Shown here one piece after another: positions 26,735 through 36,079 of a stretch of 64,000 nt of DNA. The DNA comes from SHVZ01 sp041906305 (GTDB taxonomy: Bacteria; Pseudomonadota; Alphaproteobacteria; SHVZ01). Each line of letters starts with the position of its first letter. The stretch's first letter is position 1. Position numbers and translations under genes: made by a program. The stretch covers positions 195,621-259,620 of the forward strand of contig JAYRJL010000008.1 of the NCBI GenBank assembly GCA_041906305.1, read 5' to 3'. The notes beneath the pieces are model-generated. The model saw only the letters and a list, made by a program, of their open reading frames with translations, ran no database searches and had not been told where the DNA came from.

Positions 26735-27628
26735 CTAGACGGGTCGGCGCACGAGATCGCGGAAGTCGTCCCAGAGGGCTTGGGTGACCGTGCCGGGCGT
26801 GAACCGGTACCTGTCGATCTCACCGACCGGCGTGATCTCGGCCGCGGAGCCGGTGAGGAAGCATTCGGTCGCGTTCGCCATCTCCTCCGGCATGATCGCG
26901 CGCTCGATCACTTTGAGCTGACGCGCCCGCGCCAGATCCATGACAGCCTTGCGGGTGATGCCGTCGAGGAAGCAGTCGGGCTTCGGCGTGTGGATGTCGC
27001 CGTTCATGACGAAGAACACGTTGGCACCGGTCGCCTCGGCGATCTGGCCGCGATAGTCGAGCATGAGCGCGTCCTGGTAACCGTTCCGCTCGGCCTCGTG
27101 CTTGGAGATCGTGCAGATCATGTAGAGGCCGGCGGCCTTGCTCTCCGTCGGCGCGGTGTCCGGCGCGGGCCGGCGGTACTTCGCCATGCAGAGGCGGATG
27201 CCCTTCGCACGCAGCTCGGGCGAGAAATAGGACGGCCACGCCCAGGCGGCGATCGCGAGATGGATCCTGTTCCTCTGGGCGGCGACGCCCATCATCTCCG
27301 AGCCGCGCCAGGCGATCGGGCGCAGATATCCATCCGTCAGGTTGTTCGCCTTCAGCGTCTCGGCCTTGGCGCGGTCGATCTCCTCGACCGTGTAGGGGAT
27401 CTCGAAGTCGAGGATCTCGGCCGACCGCTTCAGGCGCTCCGAATGCGCGCGCGACTTGAAGACGACGCCGGAATAGGCGCGCTCGCCCTCGAATACGGCC
27501 GAGGCGTAGTGCAGCGCATGGGTCAGGGCATGGACCTTCGCGTCCCGCCAGGGGACCAGCTTGCCGTCGAACCAGATGAAGCCGTCGCGGTCGTCGAAGG
27601 GGAGGAGGGCCGGCGTCGCCGTGGACAT
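26735..27628 (-). CDS. ilvE: Branched-chain amino acid aminotransferase
   Basis: 297-aa fold-type IV PLP aminotransferase for valine, leucine and isoleucine. The PLP lysine is in TESKAAGLYM. Other marks are VHALTHALHYASAVFEGER, LMLDYRGQIAEATGANVF and CFLTGSAAEITPVGEID. AAAGGTGA precedes the ATG. It is divergent from a MarR-type gene 72 bp away, an arrangement conserved in many alphaproteobacteria. Confidence 0.95.
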   Translation of the reverse strand: MSTATPALLPFDDRDGFIWFDGKLVPWRDAKVHALTHALHYASAVFEGERAYSGVVFKSRAHSERLKRSAEILDFEIPYTVEEIDRAKAETLKANNLTDGYLRPIAWRGSEMMGVAAQRNRIHLAIAAWAWPSYFSPELRAKGIRLCMAKYRRPAPDTAPTESKAAGLYMICTISKHEAERNGYQDALMLDYRGQIAEATGANVFFVMNGDIHTPKPDCFLDGITRKAVMDLARARQLKVIERAIMPEEMANATECFLTGSAAEITPVGEIDRYRFTPGTVTQALWDDFRDLVRRPV

Positions 27629-27700
27629 CGCGTCACCTTTGGGTCAGAAAGTTTCGTTCCAGACCCCGGATCGATAACACCCGACGCGATATAGGTCAAT

Positions 27701-28216
27701 ATGGCTGACGTAATTTCCCCAGCGAAACTGGCCGCAAACCCCCTTTTCCTCCGCGACGAGGACCTGCGGCAGGGCATCGAGCTGCTGTTCTACGCCTACC
27801 GGGACTTCACCGGTGAGCCCGATGCGATCCTGGGCAAGCTGGGCCTCGGCCGAGCGCATCACCGGGCGATCTACTTCGTCGGCCGTCACGCCGGCATCAC
27901 CGTCTCGGAGCTTCTGACGATCCTCAAGATCACCAAGCAAAGCCTCTCGCGCGTCCTCAGCCAGCTCGTGCGCGAAGGCTACATCCAGCAGCGGCCCGGC
28001 AAGCGCGACCGCCGCCAGCGGCTGCTGGAGCTGACCGACAAGGGCAAGGAGCTCGAACGCCAGCTCACCCGCACCCAGCGCGAGCGCATCGCACGCGCCT
28101 ATCGCGACGCCGGGGCAGAGGCGGTCGCCGGGTATCGCAAGGTTCTCCTCGGCCTCGTCGACGAGACCGAGCGCCGGAAGATCCTCGCCCGGCTCGACGG
28201 CACCAAGAGCGGGTAA
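27701..28216 (+). CDS. MarR-family regulator (PetP-like position)
   Basis: 171-aa winged-helix regulator. The recognition helix region is ITVSELLTILKITKQSLSRVL and the wing RPGKRDRRQRLLELTDKG, with dimerisation helices at both ends. Next to ilvE and upstream of an OmpR-type regulator, this matches the position of PetP, described with the PetR regulator in Rhodobacter. Here a hybrid kinase gene separates it from that regulator. Ligand unknown. Confidence 0.85.
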   Translation: MADVISPAKLAANPLFLRDEDLRQGIELLFYAYRDFTGEPDAILGKLGLGRAHHRAIYFVGRHAGITVSELLTILKITKQSLSRVLSQLVREGYIQQRPGKRDRRQRLLELTDKGKELERQLTRTQRERIARAYRDAGAEAVAGYRKVLLGLVDETERRKILARLDGTKSG

Positions 28217-28267
28217 GGCGCCTTCTGAAGCGGCGTCGAGCGGTCTCTGCTAACCTCCCCGGCCGGC

Positions 28268-30379
28268 ATGACCCCGTTCCGAAGGCTGAGCCAGGTTATC
28301 GCGGCGACCGGTGCGACCCTGTCGCTCGTCGTCGTGCTCGTCGCCGCGGGCGATCTCTATCGTCGCTACAACGAGACCATCGTCGACGCCGAGCGGCGAA
28401 CGGCGATCCTGACGCAGGTCGTTGGCGAGAACGTCGCCCGCACCTTCGAAGCCGTCGACCGCGCGCTGCAGGTTTCCGCCGACGCCTTCGAGGAGTTCGC
28501 GCGCGGCCCGGCGACGATCGCGGACGCGGCGCAGGAGCGGATCGCCCAGATCCACAGCGGCAGCCCGATGCTTCTGGGATTGAGCTGGATCGCGCGCGAC
28601 GGCCGGCGTGTCGCCGGGACCGCCGCAACCCAGGCGGCACGCCCCGCCAGCGCCAACGACCCCCTGACCGCGCACCAGCAGGACCGCAACCTCGGACTTC
28701 ACATCAGCCACACGTCTCGTGCCGGCCCGATGTCGCCCTGGCTGATCAGCGTGTCGCGCCGGGTCGAGGCGCGCGACGGCACCTTCATCGGCATCGTCGA
28801 CGGCATCCTCAACGTCGACTACTTCCTCGCGACGTATTCCAAGCTCGATCCCAGCGTCGGCAGCGTCGTCACCGTCTTCCTCGGCGACGGCACGTCTCTG
28901 ATCCGCTCCGAAGGCCAGGGCAACTACAGCGGCCGGAGCGCGGCCGGCGGGACCCTCTTCGCCGAGGCACTCCCCAGAGCCTCGGTCGGCACGATCGAGG
29001 CCGAAAGCCCGTTCGACCGGCAGACGCGCATTCTCTCCTACCGCACGGTCCAGGGGTTGCCGCTGGTCGTCGCCGTCAGCTTCGCCAAGAGCGAGGTGCT
29101 GAAGCCATGGCTGGCCAGCCTCGCGGTCACCGGTGGACTCTCGCTCCTGATCGTCGTCGCCGTGCTCATGGGCACCGCCTGGCTGATGGCGCTTGCGGCC
29201 GCGAACGAGCGTTCGCAGCGCGAGCTCGCGGCCGCTACCAAGCGCGCCGACGCGGCCAGCCGGGCCAAGTCCGACTTCCTCGCCACCATGAGCCACGAGG
29301 TGCGGACGCCGATGACCGGGATCATCGGCTATTCCGACCTTCTCTATGCGGCCGCCGGCGACCCCAAGCTCAAGGACTACGCGCGCATCGTGAACGCGTC
29401 CTCGCGCGCCTTGCTGGCCATCCTCGACGGCATCCTGGACCTCTCCACGATCGAGTCCGGCAAGCTGGCGCTCCGGGTGGGGCCGCTCGATCCGGTCGAG
29501 ATCGTCACCGACGCCCTCGCCGTGATCGCCCAGGTCGCCCTCGACAAGGACGTGACGAGCGAGCTGCATGTCGGCAAGGACGTTCCCCGTGCGCTACTCG
29601 GCGACCGCGACCGGCTCCGGCAGATCGTCGCCAACCTGCTCGGCAATGCGGTCAAGTTCACCGAGCGCGGGCGCATCGACGTGGCGATCGAGCGGGTCGG
29701 CACGACCGAGGCAGGCGAGGAGATCCAGATCTCGGTGACGGATACCGGCATCGGCATCCCGAAGGACGCCCAGAGCCGGCTCTTCCAGCGCTTCAGCCAG
29801 GTCGACAACTCGGTCAGCCGCCGTTTCGGCGGCACCGGCCTCGGTCTCGCCATCTCGAAACACCTGGTCGAGATCATGGGCGGCCGGATCGGTGTCGAGT
29901 CCGAGCCCGGACGCGGCAGCACGTTCTGGTTCACCGTCGTCCTGCCCGCGGCCGATGCGCCGGTCGCGGAGCCGGACGCCGAGGCCGGGCGCACCGGGCG
30001 CGTGCTGGTGGTCGACGACAACATCTCGAACCTGGCGCTGGTGGCGGCGATGCTGGATGCCGTCGGCCACGAGGTCGACACGGCCGCCAACGGCAAGATC
30101 GCCGTCGACCGGGTGGCGGAGACCGACTACGACGTCGTGCTGATGGACGTGAACATGCCGATCATGGACGGCTTCGAGGCGACCGCGCGCATCCGCGCGA
30201 TGGGCGATCCCAAGGGGCGCGTGCCGATCGTGGCTCTCACCGCCGCCTCCACGCCCGAGGAAGCCGAACGCTGCCTGAATGCCGGTATGGACGGCCACGT
30301 CGGCAAGCCGGTCGACGTCGAGCGCCTGCTTTCGACCGTCTCCGACCTGATCCGCCCGGCCCCGGTGACCGCCGGCTAG
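28268..30379 (+). CDS. Membrane-bound hybrid histidine kinase with periplasmic cache-like sensor
   Basis: 703 aa. TM1 is at about 8-28 and TM2 at about 284-308, enclosing a periplasmic domain of about 250 residues resembling the dCache/PDC fold. HisKA has His343 in TMSHEVRTPMTGIIGYSDL, and HATPase has NLLGNAVKFTERG, DTGIGIP and GGTGLGLAIS. A C-terminal receiver (about 577-695) has VLVVDDN and phospho-Asp627 in VLMDVNMPIMDG. No Hpt domain is fused, so phosphotransfer needs a separate partner. It lies between the MarR gene and the OmpR/EnvZ pair. Confidence 0.92.
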   Translation: MTPFRRLSQVIAATGATLSLVVVLVAAGDLYRRYNETIVDAERRTAILTQVVGENVARTFEAVDRALQVSADAFEEFARGPATIADAAQERIAQIHSGSPMLLGLSWIARDGRRVAGTAATQAARPASANDPLTAHQQDRNLGLHISHTSRAGPMSPWLISVSRRVEARDGTFIGIVDGILNVDYFLATYSKLDPSVGSVVTVFLGDGTSLIRSEGQGNYSGRSAAGGTLFAEALPRASVGTIEAESPFDRQTRILSYRTVQGLPLVVAVSFAKSEVLKPWLASLAVTGGLSLLIVVAVLMGTAWLMALAAANERSQRELAAATKRADAASRAKSDFLATMSHEVRTPMTGIIGYSDLLYAAAGDPKLKDYARIVNASSRALLAILDGILDLSTIESGKLALRVGPLDPVEIVTDALAVIAQVALDKDVTSELHVGKDVPRALLGDRDRLRQIVANLLGNAVKFTERGRIDVAIERVGTTEAGEEIQISVTDTGIGIPKDAQSRLFQRFSQVDNSVSRRFGGTGLGLAISKHLVEIMGGRIGVESEPGRGSTFWFTVVLPAADAPVAEPDAEAGRTGRVLVVDDNISNLALVAAMLDAVGHEVDTAANGKIAVDRVAETDYDVVLMDVNMPIMDGFEATARIRAMGDPKGRVPIVALTAASTPEEAERCLNAGMDGHVGKPVDVERLLSTVSDLIRPAPVTAG

Positions 30380-30407
30380 ACCCGCACGGCCTGCTATACT
30401 GCCGGCG

Positions 30408-31091
30408 ATGAGCGAAGCGACCCCGGACATCCTGGTCGTCGACGACGACAAGCGGCTGGCCCAGCTGATCCGCCGCTACCTCGGCGACAACGGCTTTCGC
30501 GTCACCGTCGCCGCCAGCGCCGAGGAAGCGAAGGGACTGCTTTCGACGCTGGCCTTCGACCTCCTGGTGCTCGACGTGATGATGCCAGGCCTCTCCGGGG
30601 TCGAGATGACGCGCGAGCTCCGGCGCACAAGCGACGTGCCGGTCCTGCTGCTGACCGCGATGAGCGAGCCGGAGAACCGCATCTCCGGGCTCGAGAGCGG
30701 CGCCGACGACTACCTGACCAAGCCCTTCGAGCCGCGCGAGCTGGTGCTGAGGCTCAACTCGATCCTGCGCCGGCGGCCCAAGGCCACCGGGCCCGCGACC
30801 GCCGAGCTTCGCTTCGGCGCATTCCGCTTCGACCCCGCCCGCGGCGAGCTGTGGCGCGGCGAGGAGCCGGTGCGGCTCGCCTCGGCCGAAATCAGCCTGC
30901 TCCGCGCCTTCGCCAGCCGGCCGAACGAGGCGATCGAACGCCTGGATCTGGTCGACGGCGCCGCCGATCTCGGGCCCCGCACCGTCGACGTCCAGATCAC
31001 GCGGCTCCGCCGCAAGATCGAGGCCGACCCGAAATTCCCCCGCCATCTACAAACGGTGCGCGGCAAGGGCTATCTCTTCAGGACCGATTGA
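30408..31091 (+). CDS. OmpR-family response regulator
   Basis: 227 aa. The receiver has VVDDDKR, phospho-Asp56 in LLVLDVMMPGLSG, the Thr in LLLTAM and Lys in YLTKPFEPREL. A C-terminal winged helix follows (TVDVQITRLRRKIEADP and TVRGKGYLF). It begins 28 bp after the hybrid kinase and ends 6 bp before an EnvZ-type kinase, its likely cognate partner. The location near ilvE and a MarR gene recalls PetR. Confidence 0.93.
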   Translation: MSEATPDILVVDDDKRLAQLIRRYLGDNGFRVTVAASAEEAKGLLSTLAFDLLVLDVMMPGLSGVEMTRELRRTSDVPVLLLTAMSEPENRISGLESGADDYLTKPFEPRELVLRLNSILRRRPKATGPATAELRFGAFRFDPARGELWRGEEPVRLASAEISLLRAFASRPNEAIERLDLVDGAADLGPRTVDVQITRLRRKIEADPKFPRHLQTVRGKGYLFRTD

Positions 31092-31097
31092 CGCTGC

Positions 31098-32417
31098 ATG
31101 AAGCTCAAACGCCTCCTGCCCCTGAGCCTGTTCGGCCGATCGCTGCTGATCATGGTGACGCCGCTCGTCATCGTGCAGGTGGTCGCGGCCTGGGTGTTCT
31201 ACGACCGCCACTGGGAGACCGTGTCGCGCAGGCTGGCGACCGCGCTCGCCGGCGAGGTCGCCTTCCTGGTCGAGATGCGCGAGCTGCCGAGCACCGATCC
31301 CACCGACCGCGACCTGGTGATCGCCGCGATCCGCCACTTCGACCTGCAGGTCACCTTCGAGAATGAGGCGCATTTCGACGCCGGGGCGGCCGAGGCGACC
31401 AATGCGGTGCAGACATTGCTGACGGGTGCGCTCGCCGAGCGCGTGCGCCGGCCCTTCATCGTCGACACCGAAACCAGGCCGCGCGACGTCGAGATCCAGG
31501 TACAGCTCGACGACGGCGTGATGACCGTCATCGCGCCCCGAAAGCGCCTCTATTCCTCGACCGCCGTCCTGTTCCTGATGTGGATGGTCGGGACCGCGCT
31601 GGTCACCGCCGGCATCGCGATCCACTTCCTCCGACGCCAGATCCGCCCGATCCTGAAGCTCGCGCATGCCGCCGACAGCTTCGGCCGCGGCATCGACGTG
31701 CCGGAGTACCGCCCCGAAGGTGCGGCCGAGGTGCGCCAGGCGGCGCGCGCCTTCCTGCTGATGCGCGAACGGCTCAGCCGCCAGATCACGCAACGCACCG
31801 AGATGCTGGCCGGCGTCTCGCACGATCTCCGCACGCCGCTGACCCGCATGCGGCTCGAGCTCGCCATGCTCGGCGACAATCCGGAAACCAAGGGGCTCGC
31901 CGACGACATCTCCGAAATGGAGCGGATGATCGAGGGCTATCTCGCCTTCGCGCGCGGCGAGGGATCGGAAGCTCCCACGCCGACGGGTCTCGGCAGCCTG
32001 ATCGCGGAGGTCGTCGACGGCGCCCGCCGCTCGACCCAGGACGTGGTGCTGACGCTCGAGACCGAGCCCGACGAGAAGCTGACCGTCGCTATCCGCCCCA
32101 ACGCCTTCAAGCGCTGCCTCGCCAATCTGGTCGGCAACGCCTGCCTGCACGGAAAGAAGGTCGCGGTGACGGCCCATCGCCTCGCGGACTCGATCGAGAT
32201 CCTGGTCGACGACGACGGCCCCGGCATTCCGGCTGCCAGCCGCGAGGAGGTGTTCAGGCCGTTCTTCCGTCTCGACCGCTCGCGCAATCCCAAGACCGGT
32301 GGCACCGGCCTCGGCCTCACCATCGCCCGCGACGTGGCGCGCGGCCATGGCGGCGACGTGATCCTCGAGTCCGCCCCGACCGGCGGATTGCGCGCGCGCG
32401 TGACGGTGCCGGTCTAG
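31098..32417 (+). CDS. EnvZ-type membrane histidine kinase
   Basis: 439 aa. TM1 at about 15-35 and TM2 at about 153-177 flank a periplasmic domain of about 115 residues. A HAMP linker (178-230) follows, then HisKA with His242 in LAGVSHDLRTPLTRMRLEL and an HATPase domain with NLVGNACLHG, DDDGPGIP and GGTGLGLTIA. The SHDLRTPLTRMR box is characteristic of EnvZ. Six bp separate it from the OmpR-like regulator gene. The signal is unknown; EnvZ homologues often sense osmolarity or envelope state. Confidence 0.92.
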   Translation: MKLKRLLPLSLFGRSLLIMVTPLVIVQVVAAWVFYDRHWETVSRRLATALAGEVAFLVEMRELPSTDPTDRDLVIAAIRHFDLQVTFENEAHFDAGAAEATNAVQTLLTGALAERVRRPFIVDTETRPRDVEIQVQLDDGVMTVIAPRKRLYSSTAVLFLMWMVGTALVTAGIAIHFLRRQIRPILKLAHAADSFGRGIDVPEYRPEGAAEVRQAARAFLLMRERLSRQITQRTEMLAGVSHDLRTPLTRMRLELAMLGDNPETKGLADDISEMERMIEGYLAFARGEGSEAPTPTGLGSLIAEVVDGARRSTQDVVLTLETEPDEKLTVAIRPNAFKRCLANLVGNACLHGKKVAVTAHRLADSIEILVDDDGPGIPAASREEVFRPFFRLDRSRNPKTGGTGLGLTIARDVARGHGGDVILESAPTGGLRARVTVPV

Positions 32418-32431
32418 ACGAGCTGCCCGCC

Positions 32432-32592
32432 GCCCCCTCCCTCGGCTGCGAAGCAGACGGGGGAGGGACGGGGTGGGGGCGCTGTCTCGCTGATTGAACT
32501 ATCTCGATGGTGCAGAACCGGACGAGCGCCGACCGCGCTTGCGCGCGGGCCACCACCCTGCCCTCCCCCACGTACGACGCGGGGGAGGGTTC
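32432..32592. repeat. GC-rich intergenic inverted repeat, copy 3
   Basis: The element runs from CCCCCTCCCTCGGCTGCGAA through GGGGGAGGGACGGGGTGGGG (32459-32478) and ends with CCACCCTGCCCTCCCCCACG...GGGGGAGGGTTC (to about 32592). Its middle (CTCGATGGTGC, CGACCGCGCTTGCGCGCG) is closely similar to the middle of copy 6, so the mobile or duplicated unit is about 160 bp rather than just the C/G arms. It lies between convergent genes. Confidence 0.8.
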
Positions 32593-32618
32593 TTAGAATT
32601 GCTCTGCGCGCCGGCAGC

Positions 32619-34733
32619 TCACCACTTCCTGTTTTCGGCCAGCAGCTGCTCGGCCGCCTCGGCGTCGAGCGGCGGGGCGAAGAGGTAGCCTTGTGCGTAT
32701 TCGCAATCGAGCGCGCGGAGCTGGGCCAGCTGCTCGATCGTCTCCACGCCTTCGGCGACCACGTCCATCTTGAGATTGTGGGCGAGCAGCAGGATGGCGC
32801 GCACGATCTCGAGCTTGGAGCGCTCGCCGACCATGCCGGCGACGAAGGACTTGTCGATCTTCAGCGTGTCGAACGGCAGCGTGTGGAGATAGCTCAACGA
32901 CGAGTAGCCGGTGCCGAAGTCGTCGAGCGAGACGTCGATGTCCGCCGCCTTGAGCTGCGACAGGATGTGCGCCGCGCGCGCCGCGTTCTGCATCAGCGCA
33001 GTCTCGGTCAGCTCGAGCTTGAGCCGCCCCGCGCGCCAGCCGGAGCGCGCCAGGATCTCGACGATCTCGGTCACCAGGTCGATCTGGTTGAACTGGCGGA
33101 TCGAGAGGTTGACGCTGACGGTGAGCGGTGGATCGGAAGGGAAGCGCGTCTGCCAGTCGCGCATCCGGCGGCAGGCTTCCTCGAGCACCCAGGCGCCGAT
33201 CTGGCCGATCAGCCCGGTCTCCTCCGCCAGCGTGATGAATTCCAACGGGCCCAGCAGGCCGCGGCGCGGATGGCGCCAGCGGACCAGGGACTCGAATCCG
33301 GCGACGCGGCCGGTCTTCAGCGAGATGACCGGCTGGAAGAAGAGCTGCAGCTCCTTCCGTCCGATCGCCTGGCGAAGATCGTTCTCGAGCGTCAGGAGAT
33401 GCACCGCGTGGCTGTGCAGGCTCGGATGGAACAGCTCGGCGCGGGCCTTGCCCAGCGACTTGGCGCGATACATCGCGAGCTCGGCATCGCGCATCATGTC
33501 GTCGGCGCGCTCGTAGATCGGTTCGTAGAGCGTGACGCCCATCGAGCCGGTGACCACGAGCTGGCGGCCGTCGACGGCGATCGGCTTCGTCAGGTCGGTG
33601 AGCAGCCGCTCGGCGAGCGCGCGCGCCTCGACCGGACCGGCGACGTCGTCGACCAGCACCGCGAATTCGTCGCCGCCGGGCCGGGCGACGGTCTGGCCTG
33701 GGCCGGCGATCTCGATCAGTCGCCGGCCGACCTGGGCCAGCAGCTCGTCGCCCTGGTGATGGCCGAGGGAGTCATTGACCAGCTTGAAGCGGTCGAGGTC
33801 GAGGCAGAGGACGGCGAAGCGCCCGCTGCCGGAGCGCTTCGCGCGGACCAGCACCTGGGTCACGCGGTCGAGGAACAGCGCGCGGTTCGGGAGCTGCGTC
33901 AGCGGATCGTGCAGCGCATCGTGGAGCGCCTGGGCTTCCTGGTACTTGCGCTCGGTGACGTCGGTCAGCGATCCCGCGATCCGGGTGGCGCGCCCGAGGC
34001 CGTCGCGGACCGCGAGGCCGCGCGCCACGACCCAGAGATAGGCGTCGTCGGAGCGGCGGATCCGATGTTCGCACTCGAAATGCGGCGAATGCCCGGCGAT
34101 ATGCGCATCGAGCAGGGCGGACAGGCGCTCGATCTCGTCCGGATGCACGCGATCGAGCCAGACCGCCGGCTCCTCGCCCATCTCCTCCTCGGTCAGCGCC
34201 AGCATCTGGCGCCAGCGCGGCGAGACGTAGAGCCGGTTGGTCGCGAGGTTCCAGTCCCAGAGGCCGTCATTGGCACCGGCGGAGGCGAGCGCATAGCGCT
34301 CCTCGCTTTCGATCAGGCGGAGCTCGGCGCGGCGTCGATCGGTCACGTCGGTCAGCGTGAGGACGAAGCCGCCATCGGCCATCGGCGTCACCAGCCGCTC
34401 GACCACGCGGCCGCCGGGCGTCAGATGGAAATGCGACGGCGCCGGCGGCTGGAACAGGCGCTCCATCTCGCGCCCGCTCGCATCGCCCGCATTCCCCGGC
34501 CCGAAGTCGCCGCGCTCCGCGAGCGCACGGACCAGCACCACGAGCTCGGTGCCGCGGCCGCAGAAGTCGGCCGGCAGGTCGAGCAGGTCGAAGAAGCTGG
34601 CGTTCCACACCTGCAGCCGCCGCTCGGCGTCGAAGACGGCGAAGCCCTGGGTCAGGCTGTCGAGGGCGGCGCGGAGCAGCCGGCCGTCGGACGCGCCGTC
34701 GCCGGCCGGCGGTTGGCTCGTGGAAACACTCAT
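32619..34733 (-). CDS. PAS-GGDEF-EAL bifunctional c-di-GMP enzyme
   Basis: 704 aa, soluble. Two PAS-like domains (about 20-125 and 145-260) precede a GGDEF domain with an intact GGDEF at 353-357. The EAL domain (about 440-695) has ESL in place of EAL at 481-483 (GFESLVRWRHP). The other phosphodiesterase residues are visible: SVNLSIRQF, LELTETALM, LDDFGTGYSSL, KIDKSFV and AEGVET. Both synthesis and breakdown of c-di-GMP are therefore possible. No receptor or partner gene is adjacent. Confidence 0.92.
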   Translation of the reverse strand: MSVSTSQPPAGDGASDGRLLRAALDSLTQGFAVFDAERRLQVWNASFFDLLDLPADFCGRGTELVVLVRALAERGDFGPGNAGDASGREMERLFQPPAPSHFHLTPGGRVVERLVTPMADGGFVLTLTDVTDRRRAELRLIESEERYALASAGANDGLWDWNLATNRLYVSPRWRQMLALTEEEMGEEPAVWLDRVHPDEIERLSALLDAHIAGHSPHFECEHRIRRSDDAYLWVVARGLAVRDGLGRATRIAGSLTDVTERKYQEAQALHDALHDPLTQLPNRALFLDRVTQVLVRAKRSGSGRFAVLCLDLDRFKLVNDSLGHHQGDELLAQVGRRLIEIAGPGQTVARPGGDEFAVLVDDVAGPVEARALAERLLTDLTKPIAVDGRQLVVTGSMGVTLYEPIYERADDMMRDAELAMYRAKSLGKARAELFHPSLHSHAVHLLTLENDLRQAIGRKELQLFFQPVISLKTGRVAGFESLVRWRHPRRGLLGPLEFITLAEETGLIGQIGAWVLEEACRRMRDWQTRFPSDPPLTVSVNLSIRQFNQIDLVTEIVEILARSGWRAGRLKLELTETALMQNAARAAHILSQLKAADIDVSLDDFGTGYSSLSYLHTLPFDTLKIDKSFVAGMVGERSKLEIVRAILLLAHNLKMDVVAEGVETIEQLAQLRALDCEYAQGYLFAPPLDAEAAEQLLAENRKW

Positions 34734-34753
34734 CTGCCGGTCACTCTACACCC

Positions 34754-36079
34754 TCACGACACCGGCCGGCGGGAAACCACGAAGAAGCGTCCGCCGAGAA
34801 GGAGGGAGGCGCAGGCCAGGCCGGCGACCAGCCCCCAGAGCAGTCCGTCCGTGCCCCAGTTCCGACCGAACGCGAGGTGGTGCGCGAGCGGCACCGTCAC
34901 CACCCAGAAGCTGACCAGGTGCATCGCGGACGGCCAGTTGACGTCGCCGAAGCCGCGTAGCGCGCCCATCAGCACGCCCTGGATTCCATCGGGCAGCAGG
35001 ATGAAGGCGGCGATCACGATGGCGACCGAAGCGGCCCCAATCAGAGCCGGGTCGCTAGCGTAGATCGAGGCGATCTGGCGGTCGAAGAGGACGAAGGCGA
35101 TGCCCATCGCGATCGTGTAGCTGATGACCATCCAGGTGCCGAGCCAGCCTGCGGACTCGGCCGCGCTTCGCCGCTTGGCGCCGTAGGCCATGCCCACATG
35201 GACCGAGGTCGCGGTCGAGAGGCCCATCGCCATCATGAACGCCATGGCGACCAGGTTGAGCCCGATCTGGTAGGAGGCGAGCGCCTGGGCGCCGAGCCAG
35301 CCGGCGAAGACCGCCATCGCGCCGAAGGCCGAGGACTCGAGACCCTGCGAGATCGCCGACGGCAATCCCAGCTTGAGCAGCTCGATCGTGATCTGGCGCT
35401 TGCGCGCGATCCGGGTGTAGAGGCCGAGGCGCGCGATCGCCGGAGTCGCCAGGATGTATCCGAGCAGCGCCACGTACATGCCCCAGCGCGCGATCGAGGT
35501 GGCGAGATTGGCGCCGGCGGCACCATGCGCCTCGAGCAGCCACCAGTTGAGGGCGAGCTTGAGAACGAGGCCGCCGGCAACGGTCGCCAGGACCACGCGC
35601 GGCCGGCTCATCGCCTCCAGCAGGGTCGAGGCGACCGCGGCGAGCAGCACCGCCGGCATGCCGATCACGAAGGCTTCGACCGCACGGCCGCCGCCGGCCG
35701 CGATCTCCGGCGACTGGCCGAGTAGCTTCAGGATGCCTTCACCCGGAAGCAGGATCCAGGCGACGACGACGCTGACGATCAACGCCATCGCCGACGCGAT
35801 CTTGAAGACATGGCCGATCTCGTCGAGCCGGCCGGCGCCGCGCGCCTGCGCGATCAGCACGAGGGTGCCGGAAAAGAGGCCGTAGCTGACGGTGATCACC
35901 GTCACCTGCGGCGGGACGCTGATCGCGAAGTAGGCGAGCTCGTCCGCCGACATGCGGCCCAGCATCAGCGTGTCGATCGTCGCGAACATCAGGATGCCGA
36001 GCCGCGTCATCATGACCGGCACGGCGAGCCGGAAGATGGCGCCGGCGCGCGCCCAGGTCGTCTCGGGGATGAGGCTCAC
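34754..36079 (-). CDS. MATE efflux transporter, NorM-like
   Basis: 441 aa with about twelve membrane helices. Family text includes RLAVPVMMTRLGILMFATID, GLESSAFGAMAVFAGWLGAQ and AMGLSTATSVHVGMAYGA. NorM-type members export cationic drugs with Na+ or H+ coupling. The GTG start overlaps the stop of the glycosylase gene (GTGA), so the two are translationally coupled. It is one of three MATE genes in this window. Confidence 0.92.
   Translation of the reverse strand: MSLIPETTWARAGAIFRLAVPVMMTRLGILMFATIDTLMLGRMSADELAYFAISVPPQVTVITVSYGLFSGTLVLIAQARGAGRLDEIGHVFKIASAMALIVSVVVAWILLPGEGILKLLGQSPEIAAGGGRAVEAFVIGMPAVLLAAVASTLLEAMSRPRVVLATVAGGLVLKLALNWWLLEAHGAAGANLATSIARWGMYVALLGYILATPAIARLGLYTRIARKRQITIELLKLGLPSAISQGLESSAFGAMAVFAGWLGAQALASYQIGLNLVAMAFMMAMGLSTATSVHVGMAYGAKRRSAAESAGWLGTWMVISYTIAMGIAFVLFDRQIASIYASDPALIGAASVAIVIAAFILLPDGIQGVLMGALRGFGDVNWPSAMHLVSFWVVTVPLAHHLAFGRNWGTDGLLWGLVAGLACASLLLGGRFFVVSRRPVS

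Noticed and set aside
28250..29569. Long minus-strand open frame antisense to the hybrid kinase
   Set aside because: High GC leaves long stop-free antisense frames throughout the window. Composition is Arg/Gly/Asp-rich without a domain, and the plus strand is clearly coding.
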